From Climacteris rufus (lineage: Eukaryota; Chordata; Aves; Passeriformes; Climacteridae), in contig VZRZ01000586.1 in assembly GCA_013398175.1 (NCBI GenBank), positions 1 through 64,000 on the forward strand: a DNA stretch of 64,000 bases. Reading direction: 5' to 3'. Below, one piece after another: positions 46,917 through 59,093 of this stretch. The notes below the pieces were generated by a model. That model did not search any database, was not told the DNA's origin, and was given only the letters and a program-made list of their open reading frames with translations. Each line of letters begins with the position of its first letter. The stretch's first letter is position 1. The position numbers were made by a program, and so were the translations under genes.

Positions 46917-47699
46917 CCTGTTTCGGAGAGAGGAGGTATTCCTATTCAAGGAAGGGCAAAATCTGAAATAAATAAGGGAAAGTGGTAAAAATCTAGCCTT
47001 TGATCAGGTCTTCTACTATATAATTAATTTTTATACAAATCCATTAATTCAGCTAGTTTGTGACAACAGAGTCTTTCAACATAAGTTTTGATTTCTGTAG
47101 TCTGACGTTCTGTGAATGTGACTTACTCTTACAAACCTTTGTACTTTTAGGTTGTATCCTAAACATGCATTGATAATCTAGAACTACTTAATTTCTAAGA
47201 TCAAAGAACAGGAGTACTCATTCCAGTATGATCAAATGTATTACACTCAAGGATAAAAAACCGAAAAAAGAAAAGAGGCCACCCAACCCTTTCCCTACGT
47301 AACCCTTTGGAAGGCCAACCAACAAGTAATTTACTATGACATCAACAGACCCATAGGTTGAAACAGCTGGTGCTGGGGCCAAAATGTTGCAAACTCAAAG
47401 GCTGCAAAGGCAACTGAGCCCGTCTGTAACCAGAACCAACCTGGGGGACAATCAGGGAAATGGCTTGAAGACCACAATTGCTCTGAAACAAAATACTAAC
47501 AGAGGCACAGCCCAAAACAAAGACAGCAGAGACAGAATTTTCTCTATCACCAAGAAGATGCAGTAACAAAATTAGTCTGAAACATGTGAGGAAATAAATC
47601 TCTTTTTCCTTAACATCTTTACTCATTTGTTTCTAGGAAGAAAGAAATAGTTTCTGAGGGGAACCAGGGTAAGAGTCTAGAGAAATTGACAAGTAGTGG
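46917..47699. other. nothing recognised
   Basis: AT-rich. Overlapping frames at 47342-47626 (-) and 47384-47566 (+) carry no motif. Confidence 0.45.
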
Positions 47700-47733
47700 N
47701 NNNNNNNNNNNNNNNNNNNNNNNNNNNNNNNNN
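47700..47733. other. assembly gap (34 N)
   Basis: Short run of N directly before a TA-rich microsatellite. The gap was probably caused by that repeat. Confidence 1.
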
Positions 47734-47805
47734 CTACATATAGATATAAATATATATATATATATCTATATATATATATCTATATATCTATATATATATA
47801 TATCT
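47734..47805. repeat. TA/TATC-rich microsatellite
   Basis: About 70 bp of ATATAT with interspersed TATC units. It directly abuts the gap, so its true length is unknown. Confidence 0.95.
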
Positions 47806-49881
47806 GCACACATATGTCTGTAAAAGTCCAAATGCATAATTTTAGTCTTTTCCCAAGGCTCAAAAAATGCAGGTCATGTAAGTCCTTGTTCTTTCTGTAG
47901 TGTAAAGAAACACATCTCTCTCTTTTAGATTCAGTTTAGAATTCTCTGAATTAGTGGTGAGTTAGCTTTGTCAGTTCAGTAAACTCTTGATGACAACCAT
48001 ATACTACAACAAAGCACAGCATCTGAAGGTCTGGCCTACCTTGCATGAAAAGCTTAGAACAGAGCCATCAATAAGTACTTAATATTGCCTTGCTTTTTGC
48101 TTTCAAAAATCAAGGAAAGGATGTGAAAATAATAAGTCATGGTTTACAAACTCTAATTGTTTCATAATGTAGATAAATGTGTGTATAACAACTCTGAAAA
48201 CTAGGTTTTTATTAAAATCCTCAGTGGTAATAAAGATCAAATTTACCTCATTGAAAAGCAAATACAAATCAAGTTAATATACTGGATATCTTTAAAAGAC
48301 ATTTTTACTTTTCACAGATGTTGTTTCCTTAGACTGTTAAAGTGATTTCAATTGAAAATGTGATACTTACATCCTCATCAGCTGCAGATTTGTTACGGTA
48401 AGCAATTAAGGAGTGTGTGTCATACATCAATAATGTTGACTATTTCTCTCACTGTAACAATTCATATTTAATAAAATTATTGTAAAAGTAGCAACTGGTT
48501 GAATATTGAACCCAAAAGAGTATAAAAATTTAACCTACTTTTTGTACCCCCTGACCAGAGGGTAATGAATCAAATAGTACTAGCACTCCTGAGTACTGCA
48601 AAATATCCCACTGCAATAATTCTCAGGATGCACCATGTTAGGGACAGACTGCTGCCCCCAATGAAGAAGTCAGGTAGCAAAGTGGAAAACAAAATGTCTT
48701 TTGGCCCTTCACCCAGGCTTTCATGGTTTGTAGTGTCACCAGGGAATGAGTGGGTGCTTTCCCTTTGCTGCATTCAAAGAAGACTAACAGTGCCAAACTA
48801 AGGCTTTCAAAAATCATGCATTAGAGCTAAATAGTAGTGAGAGTCTGCTGCTTTTCTTGTTTACCTTACATCCTGAACATATTTTCAGCTTGGTCAGATT
48901 CACTTTATTTTTCTTTTAGTGAAGCTGGCATTCTGATATGTTCATTATTCTAGTTTTAGGGCTGCTATGAAAACTGTGAATTAGTAGAAGAGTCACAGTA
49001 AATTAGTGAGGACTGGTAACACTGTACCATAATAAGATGACTATAACAAACACCACTGGGCATTGCTGTTTGCATAAAAATTTTATAAGTACTTCCATTA
49101 ACTGTGTGCTTCACATTCTCTTAGATAGTATGAATCAAAAAAGGAACCATTTAGATATAAAATAAAGGCATATTCAGTTGGCACTAATTCTCTAGGAAGA
49201 TTTGAGATAGGACAAGATTTTCACTGAGAATAAAAGTTTGTTGGTTGCTGGAGGTTTTTTCAAGTAATTATTTAACCACTTTCTGAGCAACTATTTACTC
49301 TCTTGTTGAACTGCAACTTTTTACCTTACTCTTTGCCAAAAATCTTGCAGAGTGTGACCTAAAATAGGAACTGTAAAACCAAGACATGGAAGTGAAGCAA
49401 CATGTGCCTGGATGCTGCTGATATTTTTGACATACTGGTTTAAGACTATGAGGGAATCTTTTGTCTTCACTCTCATTAGGTAGCTTAACACCATGGCAGA
49501 AGCACACAACTGACAAGTGATACAACAGAGCACCAGTGTGAAGTGACACAAGCAGTGAAAGGCAAGGAGAGTTTTCTCTATGCTTTGCTCATGTGCTTTC
49601 CTTTCATGTTGCTAGATCTTAAACATGGTTGATAAATTATCTGGTTAACAAGGAATCTCTGAAAAGGGATCTTGGACTTCAAGCAGCGAAGTTTATTTCA
49701 AAGGAAAGAAAATACCATCTCTTAGTTCTTTTTATTTCCACATCTTTAACCTTTCAAGCTGATTTTGACTAGAGTCCGGTGTCCAAATTTTGAATGTACC
49801 TGAGAACGCTTGTTTTACTGTTTCAAGCAAGCCCATGTATTTTGGGAGAACATTAAAAGATGTTGCCTCTACTAAGCATTA
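47806..49881. other. AT-rich stretch, nothing recognised
   Basis: No gene or transposon recognised. Frames are up to 84 codons and overlap. Confidence 0.45.
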
Positions 49882-49886
49882 CACCA

Positions 49887-50429
49887 TGTGTTGGGTGGGA
49901 AGGGTTAAAACCGGATTTGGTAAGGACTGAGTAATTTCAGCCAAAGTGACCTTGCAGTTGGGAATACTAAGAAGGTCAGTGTGGGAAAACCCCACTTATG
50001 ATGCCTAGTGTTCATCCTCCACCCGTTCTGAGAAACAGAATTCCTGTGTAAAAACACTCTCACAGACATGCTTGAGCCTCCTGCTGGGGAAGAGAGAACA
50101 TGAAAGCACAGCCTTGTGATAAAGTGCGCAGTGAAGCCAGCTCATATATTGCGGCAGGCAGTGGGGCTCTCTCACTCTCCGTGAGGATGAACTGAGCCTG
50201 ACAGAGCCTATGTCCCTATGTGTCTCTGCCCACTAGGATGAACTGAACCTGATGGAGCCTCTCTCCCACCAGTGTCTCTGCTCACTAGGATAAGTTGAGC
50301 CTGATGGAGCCTGTGTCCCCCCAGTGTCTCTGCCACCCCGTGTTGTTAGTGAGGTAATGAAATAAATTTATGCTGGATTTCAGCTCTGGTTTGGCGGTTG
50401 CCCTGGTTACCTGTATCTATCAGTTCACA
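49887..50429 (+). mobile_element. solo LTR with internal tandem repeat, 5-bp TSD
   Basis: Starts TGTGTTGGGTGG and ends CAGTTCACA. The shared string ACACCATG on both sides allows either CACCA (49882-49886 and 50430-50434) or CCATG as the 5-bp duplication, shifting the ends by 2 bp (alternative 49889-50431). A TATA-like CATATATT lies near 50145 and AATAAA at 50361-50366. Three copies of a 51-52 bp unit lie between TATA and the poly(A) signal. The 5-bp duplication suggests an ERVL-like element, though the family is not identified. No coding region. Confidence 0.82.
50184..50337 (+). repeat. three tandem copies of a 51-52 bp unit within the LTR
   Basis: Units start at 50184, 50235 and 50287, each with AGGATGAACTGAGCCTGA-like text followed by AGCCT..GTCCC..GTGTCTCTGCC. 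They differ by several substitutions, so the expansion is not brand new. They sit in the presumed R region between promoter and poly(A) signal. Confidence 0.9.
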
Positions 50430-50434
50430 CACCA

Positions 50435-53400
50435 TGAAATATAGAGCATGAATTGTACCCAACTGATAGCAAACTCTTGAGTTTTCTTATATAAACTGTC
50501 CAGTTACCTGAACCTCAGTTTGATATGTGTGTACAGCCACATCCATGAAGACAATTCTCTCTGCATTTAAGACGACATAACAGGCACTGGAAATTATTTG
50601 CACACGCAGTAAGTTATTCGTCCTTGTAGTGTGTTATATTGGAGCCTGGTGACTTCATATTCAAGTGGCTTACAAAGCTGTTACTTTGCTCCTCAAAGGA
50701 ATTAATTCTTTGTAAAAGACTCCAATTCTATTCTTCTTTTGTGTCTCTCGTGCTTCATATATCACTACTGCAACAGACAGAACAATATTCAGGACCTATA
50801 TGAGTTGGATTTACTCTGTTTTGATCAACAGCCTGAGTTCAGAGGATGCGTGTGATATGGGCTAGACAGGCTGACAGTGCCAGCTGCATGTACTCTCTGA
50901 GGCAGAGTGAACTTGGGGCTCTCTTAAAAGCAAAGATCATTTGACTCTTGACTCTGGCAATGATTGCTAGTCCTGTTTCTCTGTCTCTTGTCTGTAAATT
51001 CAGGATAATGACATTTCCTTGTCTCCCCGATTATTCTGACAACTGGTCAGAAATTGTTAATATCTTTGTTATGTTGATAGGAAATATCAAGTGTTACCTG
51101 TAAGACAAAAGAAGATGTAAGCAAAATACAAACTATACAGAAAAAAACGTGGTATGAATGTTAGTTGGAATTTGTTTCTTTAATCATCAGATATGTGATG
51201 TCGTACAATGTTCTTTCAATAGGACAAGTTAATGATAAAATTTCCTAAGCAGTAAAGAGATCCAGGAAAAAATGGATCTGATGAGTAAGGAAGATAACTT
51301 TCAACTCCTTAGTGTTTAAAAAAATGTAAGTATCTCAACAACGCACTTTAATTTCTAGGGCTGTGTAACGGATGTCCTACACTTTTCCACACATTTTAAG
51401 AAAACTGTGTTTTAAGACAGCAGATTCCACATTGCTGAAAAGAATCCTGATTAATTTTAAGATAATTAACTAAACAAATGTTTTCTCAACATAAAGAAAT
51501 GTTTGGCAGAAATCACGGTTTTGGCACTGTTGCAAGTTCCCTAAAGCAGCAGTCACGTGTTGTGAAAAAGCAGTGGCTCTGCTATGAATAAAAGAAAATT
51601 TTTGTCACTTCCTGGAGTTTTCCTGCATAAGGCAAATTGGAAATTATATCAGAAGATACATCCTTTATTCATACAGAGATCTTAATCAACTTTGTTCTTC
51701 TGTTACTCTTTTGAAAAGAAAAAAAATTGCAAAGAACTGAAAATAAGTTTAAGTATCTCATTCTAGCTCAGGTCTTTTTAGTTTCAGAAACCCCAAATGT
51801 AAATTCTGTCTCTCATATCACTGAAATCCATGCCCATACTCTCTCCTCTAACAAGACTTTAATGAAGCCACAAAAAACGTTGAAGATATAATCCATCTGT
51901 AGTTCACAGAGAGTGCAATTAAGAGAAAGGACAGCAATTTTTTCTGAGCTAATCACACCCAACTTCTCAGTTTCCATTGCATGAACAGGTCTTTGCTGAT
52001 GCTGTGTTTTCAACACAGAACTATTTTGTCACTGATATGAACTGTGCCTGATACATAGTTAATGTGGCTTGACTTCTGTTTCACCTAGAATAAACACAGT
52101 CACTATCACAAACACTATAAGATGGGTTTGTATAACTTTCTTTACACAGCTATACAAGCTCCTTAAAAAAAAAAAAAAAAAAGATTTCCAGGCCAACTTA
52201 AAATAAAACTTGATTTGTTTTGGAAACAGACTAAGCACATCTTCAACCACAGATTAGCTCAGGAAAAGTTTGTTCAAATGGTTGACTCTGTGAAATCAAA
52301 TGAAGTCACTAAAGTTGCCTACAACACTTGTTTCTTGAGCTTGCAATCCAGTGTTCTGCAGACACAGCTGTAACAAAGATACATGGAGTCCCTGAGCTGC
52401 AGGATTCCTCCTGGACAAAAACATTGATCAGCAAAACTCTACTGTTAGCAGAGTTGCTCATTTCGTTCACTGGATGAGAATTTTGCAGACTGTACAGATT
52501 GAAACTGTACCTTTCCCATTTAGAGCACTTATCTGGGAAACAACATTTACATTTCTGTCAACAGTCTCAGTCCCTACCTCAGTATGTTCCATAGGACTTT
52601 CTTTCATCCCATTGCAAACAATAGAGACTAGAGAAGCAAAAGTTGTGAGACAGCTCTCAGATCACAGGAAAAATTGTTTCCTGTACATCATCAGTTAATA
52701 TAATTGGATTTTCTTCTTGAACTTGGGTACAGACACTGATCATCTGCACACAAGCCAGAAGAGCTATTAAGATGTTTCAGTTTCATCATTAGTTCTCTGG
52801 CAATATATTTAAGGCTAAGTAGCATCAGTAAACCTGATGGCAAGGAAAAGAATTGCCAGATTGACTTTACACTTTAATTAATTACAAGGGCTTGCAAATT
52901 ATCTTTATAGATGTAAGGCTAAGGCTAACGTTAAGTAAATTACCATTAACTATTAAGAAAATGAGAGTTGACAACAAAAAGCATGGGTTTATAAAAAATA
53001 ATTAAAATTAATAAAAGAGAATATTGTCACAATGGAGACAGAAATGAATGCACGGATGACAGGTCAAGGAAGAATGAAAAAAGAAATTTTAAATAAGAGA
53101 GTGACAGTGGCAGATTGCTACTTTCATTTTCAGACTTTCTTATATTTTTCATAGCAAGGAATAAAGGAAGCTAACCATTGTGTATTCTACAAAATAAGGA
53201 ATTTCTATGTGGGGCCACAGAGTGTAATGAAGCACTTTGCAATTTTTTATGCTGTATAATAAACAGGTTCCACACTGTACAAGTAACAAATTTGGAACAA
53301 ACATCATTCTTGCGAAAATGACCATTAAAAAATCAGCTGTTTAAGGTTCTGCATCTTATGTATCTTAACGGCTGTAAGTTACATTTGTTCAAAGCACAAG

Positions 53401-54098
53401 TTGTTTTTTCTCTTTCAGAAATATGGCCAGAAGGCTTCCTTAGGATAAGAATTTTCTACTGTGTTCCTTTTGGCTTATGCATCATCCTCAGAAAGATGAT
53501 TCATTTGAATACATATTTCTGAGTACAGCAGGCAAACCAAAAGGAAATTAGAAGTTTCTTGCCATACTGACCACTCACAGAAACCTTTACTTATCGCATA
53601 ACAATTCAGAGCTGTCTCTGCATGGTAGTGGAATACTTCACCTGGCTACTAGGATTAACTGCTAAGCAGAGTTAAAATAGTCATATGGTTACCATGGTTA
53701 TCTGCTCAGTAACTAACTGAACAGAAAGGCTTGGATTTTGTGGCATGCACCTGAAAATGACTAAAACTTCATTTGACATAGAGAGCCCACGACTAAACTA
53801 GAGATAAATAATAACAATTAACTTGCTGCATTATGCAGTATACCAGTGCTTCATGCTAACATTTAAAATGCAAATTAAATAAGAGCAGTCTGCATCTGCA
53901 TTGAACAGCAACTCCTCTCTGGGGCTCGCTCTTCTTAGCTTGCTTCTGGATGCAGGGTCTGAGAACTGCAAGGAAATGTTACAAAATGCCTTGAGTCTGT
54001 CATTTAACATAGTAAAACAATCTCAGTAACTTAAGGCAGTTTTGGTTAGCAGAAACTTTTAGGATGTCACTCAGCCAACAATCTGTACTGCTCAGATT
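50435..54098. other. AT-rich stretch, nothing recognised
   Basis: No supportable gene. It holds an A run of 18 at 52165-52182, without recognisable retrogene text next to it. Confidence 0.45.
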
Positions 54099-54286
54099 TC
54101 ACAGAATCACAGAATCACATAATAAACTAGGTTGGAACAGACCTTTAAGATCACCGAATCCAACCTATAACCTAACACCTCTTTATCAACTAAACCATGA
54201 CACTGAGTGCCACATCCAATCTCTTTTTAAACACATCAAGGGACAGTGACTCCACTACCTCCCTGGGCAGATAATTCCAATGCCCA

Positions 54287-55921
54287 TCATTCTCTAGTGA
54301 AGAATTTTTTCCTGATGTCTAACCTAAACTTACCCTGGCACAGCTTGAGACTGTGTCCTCTTGTTCTGTCAAGTGCTGCCTGGCAGAAGAGACTGACCCC
54401 CACCTGACCACAACCTCCTTGCAGGGAGTTGTAGAGAGTGATGAGGTCTCCCCTAAGCCTCCTCTTCTCCAGGCTAAACAACCCCAGCTCCCTCAGCTGA
54501 TCTTCACAGGGCTTGTGTTCCAAGCCCTTCACCAGCCTTGTTGGCCTCCTCTGGACACGCTCAAATGTCTCAACATCCTTCCTGAACTGAGGGGCCCAGA
54601 ACNGGCCCCACCAGTGCTGAGTACAGGGGAAAAATGACTTCCCTGGACCTGCTGGCCACACTATTCCTAATACAGGCCAGGATGCCATTGGCCTTCTTGG
54701 CCACCTGGGTACACTGCTGGCTCCTGTTCAATCGACTATCAACCAGCACCCCCAGGTCCCTTTCCACCTGGACACTGGCCAACCACTCTGACCCCAGCCT
54801 GTAGCGCTGGAAGGAGTTGTTACATCCAAAGTGAAGAACTCGGCACTTGGACTTGTTAAACTTCATATTGTTGGACTTGGCCCATCTGTCGAGCCTGTCC
54901 AGGTCCATTTGCAGAGCCCTCCTCTCTTCCAGCAGATCGACACTTGTCCCCAGCTTGGTCTTGTCTGCAAATTTACTAATGAAAGACTCAATCCCCTCAT
55001 CCAAATCATCAATAAAGATATTAAACAAGACTGGGCCCAACACTGATCCCTGGGGGACACCCCTGGTGACTGGTCGCCAGCTGGATGCAGTTCACCATTG
55101 CTCTCTGGGCCCGGCCAACCAGCCAGCTCTTAACCCAACAAAGAGTGAATCTGTCCAAGCTGTGGGCTGCCAGCTTTTCCAGGAGAATGCTAGAGGAGGC
55201 GGTGTCAAAGGCCTTGCTGAAGTCTAAATAGACAACATCCACAGCCTTCCCTGCATCCACCAGGTCGGTCACCTGGTCATAAAAGGAGATCAGTTGGTCA
55301 AGCATGACCTGCCCCTCGTGGACCCCTGCTGGCTGGGTCTGATCCCCCAGTCTGGAGTCTGGCTGGCTGGGTCTGATCCTGCAAGTGCTGTGTGATGGCA
55401 CTCAAGATGATCTGTTCCATTATCTTGTCGGGCACCAAGGTCAGGCTGACAGCCTTGTAGTTACCCAAATCCTCCTTCTGGCCCTTCTTGTGGATGGACG
55501 CCACATTGTCCAGCTTCCAGTCATCTGGGATTTCCCTGGTGAGCCAGGACTGATGAAAAATGATGGAGAGTGTCTCTGGAAGCTCATCTGCCACTTCCCT
55601 CATCACTCTAGGGTGAATCCTGTCAGGTCCCATGGATTTGTAAACATCTAAGTGGCTCAGCAGGTCTCTGACAACTTCCACCTGGATAACAGGAGGGCTG
55701 TTCTGCTCCCTGACCCCATCTACCAGCCCAGGAGGACAGCTGTCCAGTGAAAAACCTGTCATCCTGTTGAAAACTGAGACAAAGAAAGCATTAAATACCT
55801 CTGCCTTATCCTCATCCTTGGTCACTAAATTCTCTCCTGCATCCAATAGAGAGTGGAAAATGTCTTTGCCCTTCCTTTTGCCATTGATGCATTTATAAAA
55901 ATATTTTATACTGTCTTTCAC
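54287..55921 (-). pseudogene. CR1 ORF2 reverse transcriptase remnant, nearly continuous
   Basis: RT of a CR1 non-LTR retrotransposon in four overlapping frames (55921-55298, 55401-55021, 55043-54570, 54688-54287), meaning about three frameshifts. Blocks in order: MGPDRIHPRVMREVADELPE; DDWKLDNVASIHKKGQKEDL; motif A VVYLDFSKAFDT; LGPVLFNIFIDDLDEGI after motif B; motif C reading FADKTKLG, where active CR1 has FADDTKL; the thumb-like NMKFNKSKCRVLHFG; and the C-terminal EKRRLRGDLITLYN and GKFRLDIRKKFF. Loss of the second aspartate plus the frameshifts make it inactive. The endonuclease domain is missing apart from what may lie right of the LTR. Confidence 0.93.
55328..55379. repeat. 36-bp-spaced duplication inside CR1
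   Basis: GGCTGGGTCTGATCC occurs twice (from about 55331 and 55367), 36 bp apart, within the antisense CR1. Active CR1 ORF2 has a single copy, so a local duplication is likely. It adds about 12 residues to the frame without breaking it. Confidence 0.7.
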
Positions 55922-56035
55922 AGAAGTTGCTAGTTTAAATTCTAACTGGGCTTTTGGCTCTCTAATTTTTATCCTACATGACCTAGCAAATACCTTAAAT
56001 AATTCTTGAGATAGCTGATCCTCCTTCCAAAGATG

Positions 56036-56565
56036 TGTATTGGTTCTAACGGAGGTAGAGTTCAGCAGCCCTGCCAGTGCTGTGCTTCAGTTGATAACAC
56101 AGCAGTGTTTTGACTACTGCTGAGCAGCACTGTCCCTCTAACATTCTCCCACATCAAGGGGCAGGGAGTGGGCAAGACCTCAGGAGGGAAAACAAGCAGG
56201 CCAGCTGACTTGAAGGAACCAAGGGGATATTCCATACCATATGACGTCAGCTCAGATATAAAAGCCGAGAGGAGGAGGGGGGGGCGTTCTGTAATGTCTG
56301 CCTTCCCACGGAACCACTATGTGTGCTGAGGCCCTGCTTCCCAGGACGTGCCTGAACATCACTTGCTGATGGGAAGTAGAGATTGACTTCTCCTTCTTTT
56401 GCTTATGCGCGCGCAGACCCCGCTTTTGCTTTTCTGTCACTTCAATAAAAACTGCCTTATCTCAACCCACTGATTCATCTTGTCCTTTCCCCTGTCCCTC
56501 TGGGGGAGGGAGCTATAGGGCAACTCGGTGGGCACCTGGCACCTAGCCAGAGTCAAACCATCACA
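56036..56565 (+). mobile_element. ERVL-type solo LTR inside CR1, 5-bp TSD AGATG
   Basis: Starts TGTATTGGTTC and ends AAACCATCACA, flanked by a perfect AGATG (56031-56035 and 56566-56570). It has the layout of the avian ERVL LTR: GTTGATAACACAGCAG, then AGCTGAC..AAGGGGATATTCC, then CCATACCATATGACGTCAG, the TATA box TATAAAA (56257-56263), AATAAA (56444-56449), CTTATCTCAACCCACTGA, and the CTGGGGGAGGGAG U5 block. The family likeness is recognised from memory. It is a solo LTR, with no coding region. Removing the LTR and one AGATG restores continuous CR1. Confidence 0.96.
56242..56263 (+). promoter_or_regulatory. CRE (TGACGTCA) and TATA box in ERVL-type LTR
   Basis: A perfect cAMP-response element TGACGTCA at 56242-56249 is followed 7 bp later by TATAAAA (56257-56263). 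In the family this is the core promoter. Whether it still works here cannot be judged from sequence. Confidence 0.65.
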
Positions 56566-56570
56566 AGATG

Positions 56571-56735
56571 ATATCCTCTTTTTTTTTTTTCCTTACTTCC
56601 TTTAGAAGCTCCATACCTATCCAGGCTGGTCATTTCCTTGTTGGGTCATCTTTTGGCACATAGGGACCGTTTGTTCCTGTGCCATTAATATTTTTGTTTG
56701 AGGCATACCATTTCAACCAGAAAGCACCTTTTAAC
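56571..56735 (-). mobile_element. CR1 continuation right of the LTR
   Basis: Right-hand part of the CR1 that begins at 54099, listed separately because the LTR divides it. Similarity fades after about 56735, where the element is probably truncated or too diverged to follow by eye. Confidence 0.75.
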
Positions 56736-57661
56736 CTCATAAATGAAACCAGGTTGATAACCATCTTTTAGAAGCCTAAATGAAACCACTTCCTGAATGA
56801 AGAGCAATGTCTGTCACACAATCCAGGCACATCTAGAAGACGCACACGGTCAGCTGTGTCTCCTCAAATAACAGCATTTACAGGTATTGGTTCTCTTTCC
56901 TACTTTAATTTCTTTTCAGTATTATTGGTCCATAAAAATCACCTCACGCACACAAAATCAGTTTGATTTGTAGCTGAACAAAATATTTCATTGCCTTCAA
57001 TACAGAATGAACATGCAAGGCCGTGTTCAGCTTGTGTGCAGGGACAGTAGGTATAAAACAAATATATCCTGGTCTCTGTATTACAGATGAGGATGCTGGG
57101 TTATAATATACACAGAAGCCTAAGAAACATTCTTCTATCATTTTGTTGCACTGCTACTACAAATGAAGACTGAGTTTTGGCTGTATAACTACAAATTTAC
57201 TGACAGTTTTTGCTCTGGTTTATAGCAGGAGACAGAAGGGAATGCAGCCCAGCCTGCTGGCACCATAGTGCTAAGTGTGAGAGATAGTAAAGATACTTGT
57301 CAGCTGAGTGAACACTAGAGGCTTGAGTGCATGCAGAAATAACACTGCCTGCGGAAAAAATTGGCAGTTTTACTTAAAAATTTTCCAGCAGGAAGGACAC
57401 TGTATTACCTGAGACATCCCACTGCTTTTCCCTTACTCTTCTGTGTTTTTATCTCTTGCTTTTAACTAGATGAGTGATTTCACGGAACTCCACTGCTCCT
57501 AAAGCAGTTTGTACAAGGACTACTCTACAATGTCCGAGGCAGGAAAGGTCTCCATATTAACAACAAATCATCAGTGGCTTTGACTTGTGACATAGAGCAC
57601 TAGATGCTCAGATGGATGCTCAGACAAAGTGGTTGGTGCTGAGAGGTGGGCACAGATGGTT
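56736..57661. other. nothing recognised
   Basis: AT-rich spacer. The 65-codon minus frame at 56944-57141 has no motif. Confidence 0.45.
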
Positions 57662-58690
57662 ACATTGCAATCGCGAAATTGTAGAAAAATTTAAGTTGGA
57701 AGTGATCTCTAGGGTCTATCCAGTACAACACTCTGCTCAAAACGGGTCTAATTAGACCACGTTCCTCAGGGTCCTGTACACCTCCAAGAATGGTGATGCT
57801 ACAGCCTCATTCAGCTCATGTTCCAGTATTTGTGTGCCCTATTAGTAATAAACATTTTTGCTTTATACCTCTTTGGAACTTCATATGTTCCAACTTATGT
57901 TCATCACCTCTCAACCTACTGCTTGCATCAGCAGGAAGTGTCTGGCTCCACCACATCTGTATCCTCTGATCAGATATTCACAGACCGGAATAATGCCTCC
58001 CAAAGGCCTTTCATTCCATTTCATCTTTAGGCTAAACAAGCTCAGCTTGTTCAACCTCTTCTTGTCCATCCCCCTGGACATCTTGTGTATCCTTTGTTGG
58101 ACTTGCTCCATTGTTCAATGGTTTTCCTGCACTGGAGAGCCCCAAACTGGACAAAATGCTCCTGATTTAGTCCCACAAGTACTGGAGGGAAAAGTTCACT
58201 TTCCCTCAGCCTGATGGCTGCTACCTTGGTAATACAGCCCAGCAGGTCAAGTGCTGCCTTTTCTGCCAGAGCACAACCTTGGCTGAAGCTCATCTTATCA
58301 TCTACAGGACCATCATATCCCCAGCTCTTCTGCAAGATTGTTCTCTATGCAGCCATCTGTCAGACTGTAATGTTACTCCATGTCAGTTGCAAGACTTTGC
58401 ACTTGCTTTTGTTGACCTTCATGAGATAAATGTCAGCCCATTTCTCCAGCCTGCTGAGGGCCCATTGAGCGCCCCTGTCCTCCATCATATGAATTTGCTT
58501 CCCCATCCTGCCACCTGTCAACTGGAGGGTGTTGGCAAACTTGCTAGAAGTGCATTTTGTCCCACCATCAGTGTTATAAAGACATTAAACTGTATTGGCC
58601 TGAACAGCGATGCCAGAGGGATGCCGATAGTTACTGACTGTCAGCTGGACTGCACACCCGCCCCACAACCCATGGCTGTACGCATCATTT
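57662..58690 (-). mobile_element. old CR1 3' portion (antisense)
   Basis: The plus strand reads antisense CR1 from the tail (TTGGAAGTGATCTCTAGGG, ACTCTGCTCAAAACGGG) through the C-terminal ORF2 region (CTTTAGGCTAAACAAGCTCAG, TGTTGGACTTGCTCCATTG, CTGGAGAGCCCCAAACTGG, CAGCCCAGCAGGTCAAGTG, TTTGCACTTGCTTTTGTTG, TTTCTCCAGCCTGCTGAGGG) to the complement of the RT palm (GTTGGCAAACTTGCTAGAAG). It is more diverged than the CR1 at 54099, hence probably older. The plus frames at 57858-58692 are antisense shadows. Confidence 0.9.
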
Positions 58691-59087
58691 AAACTTCCTT
58701 AAAAGGCAGGTAGTCACTGTAAGTGGCCTGTGTTTGCCCTGAAAAAAAAGAGTGCAAATTTAAGCTGGACATGGGAAGACTAGAAAAAAGGCTAGTGAAT
58801 GAACTGCTAAATGAGTAAACCTGAGCAGAACAGATGCACCAAACCTGCAGGGCTGGGACTGCCATCAGACTTAGAGAACAAAGGTGAAAAATTTCTCCAC
58901 AGTGCTTCCTACAGTGTGAAATTTATTTACTCCAGCCCTTAAAGAAAATCCTCTTTTCAGTTCTATTGGATTAGGGTTTTTTTTTGTTGCACTCCAATAC
59001 TGTTGTCTGTTGTCAACATGAAATATAAGAAATTAAGGTAATAATCAAAACTTATACCTACTGATGGAACATTAATCTTAGCATGTT
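58691..59087. other. nothing recognised
   Basis: Short unassigned spacer between an old CR1 and a solo LTR. Confidence 0.5.
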
Positions 59088-59093
59088 GCCCTG

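Larger units (their letters stand above)
54099..56735 (-). mobile_element. CR1 element, 5'-truncated, split by an LTR
   Basis: The best preserved CR1 in the window. Its 3' end lies at the left: the plus strand starts with TTTCACAGAATCACAGAATC, the complement of the CR1 terminal 8-bp repeats, followed by AGGTTGGAACAGACCTTTAA. ORF2 text runs leftward from about 55960 to 54290. At 56031 the CR1 is interrupted by an LTR and resumes at 56571 with ATATCCTCTTTTTT, AGGCTGGTCATTTCCTTG, CACATAGGGACCGT, GTTCCTGTGCCATTAATAT, in EN/linker order. The right limit is approximate. One N lies at 54603. Confidence 0.95.

Noticed and set aside
52165..52182. Poly(A) run as tail of a processed pseudogene
   Set aside because: No coding-like sequence or matching flanking duplication beside it could be recognised; the same holds for 63488-63505.
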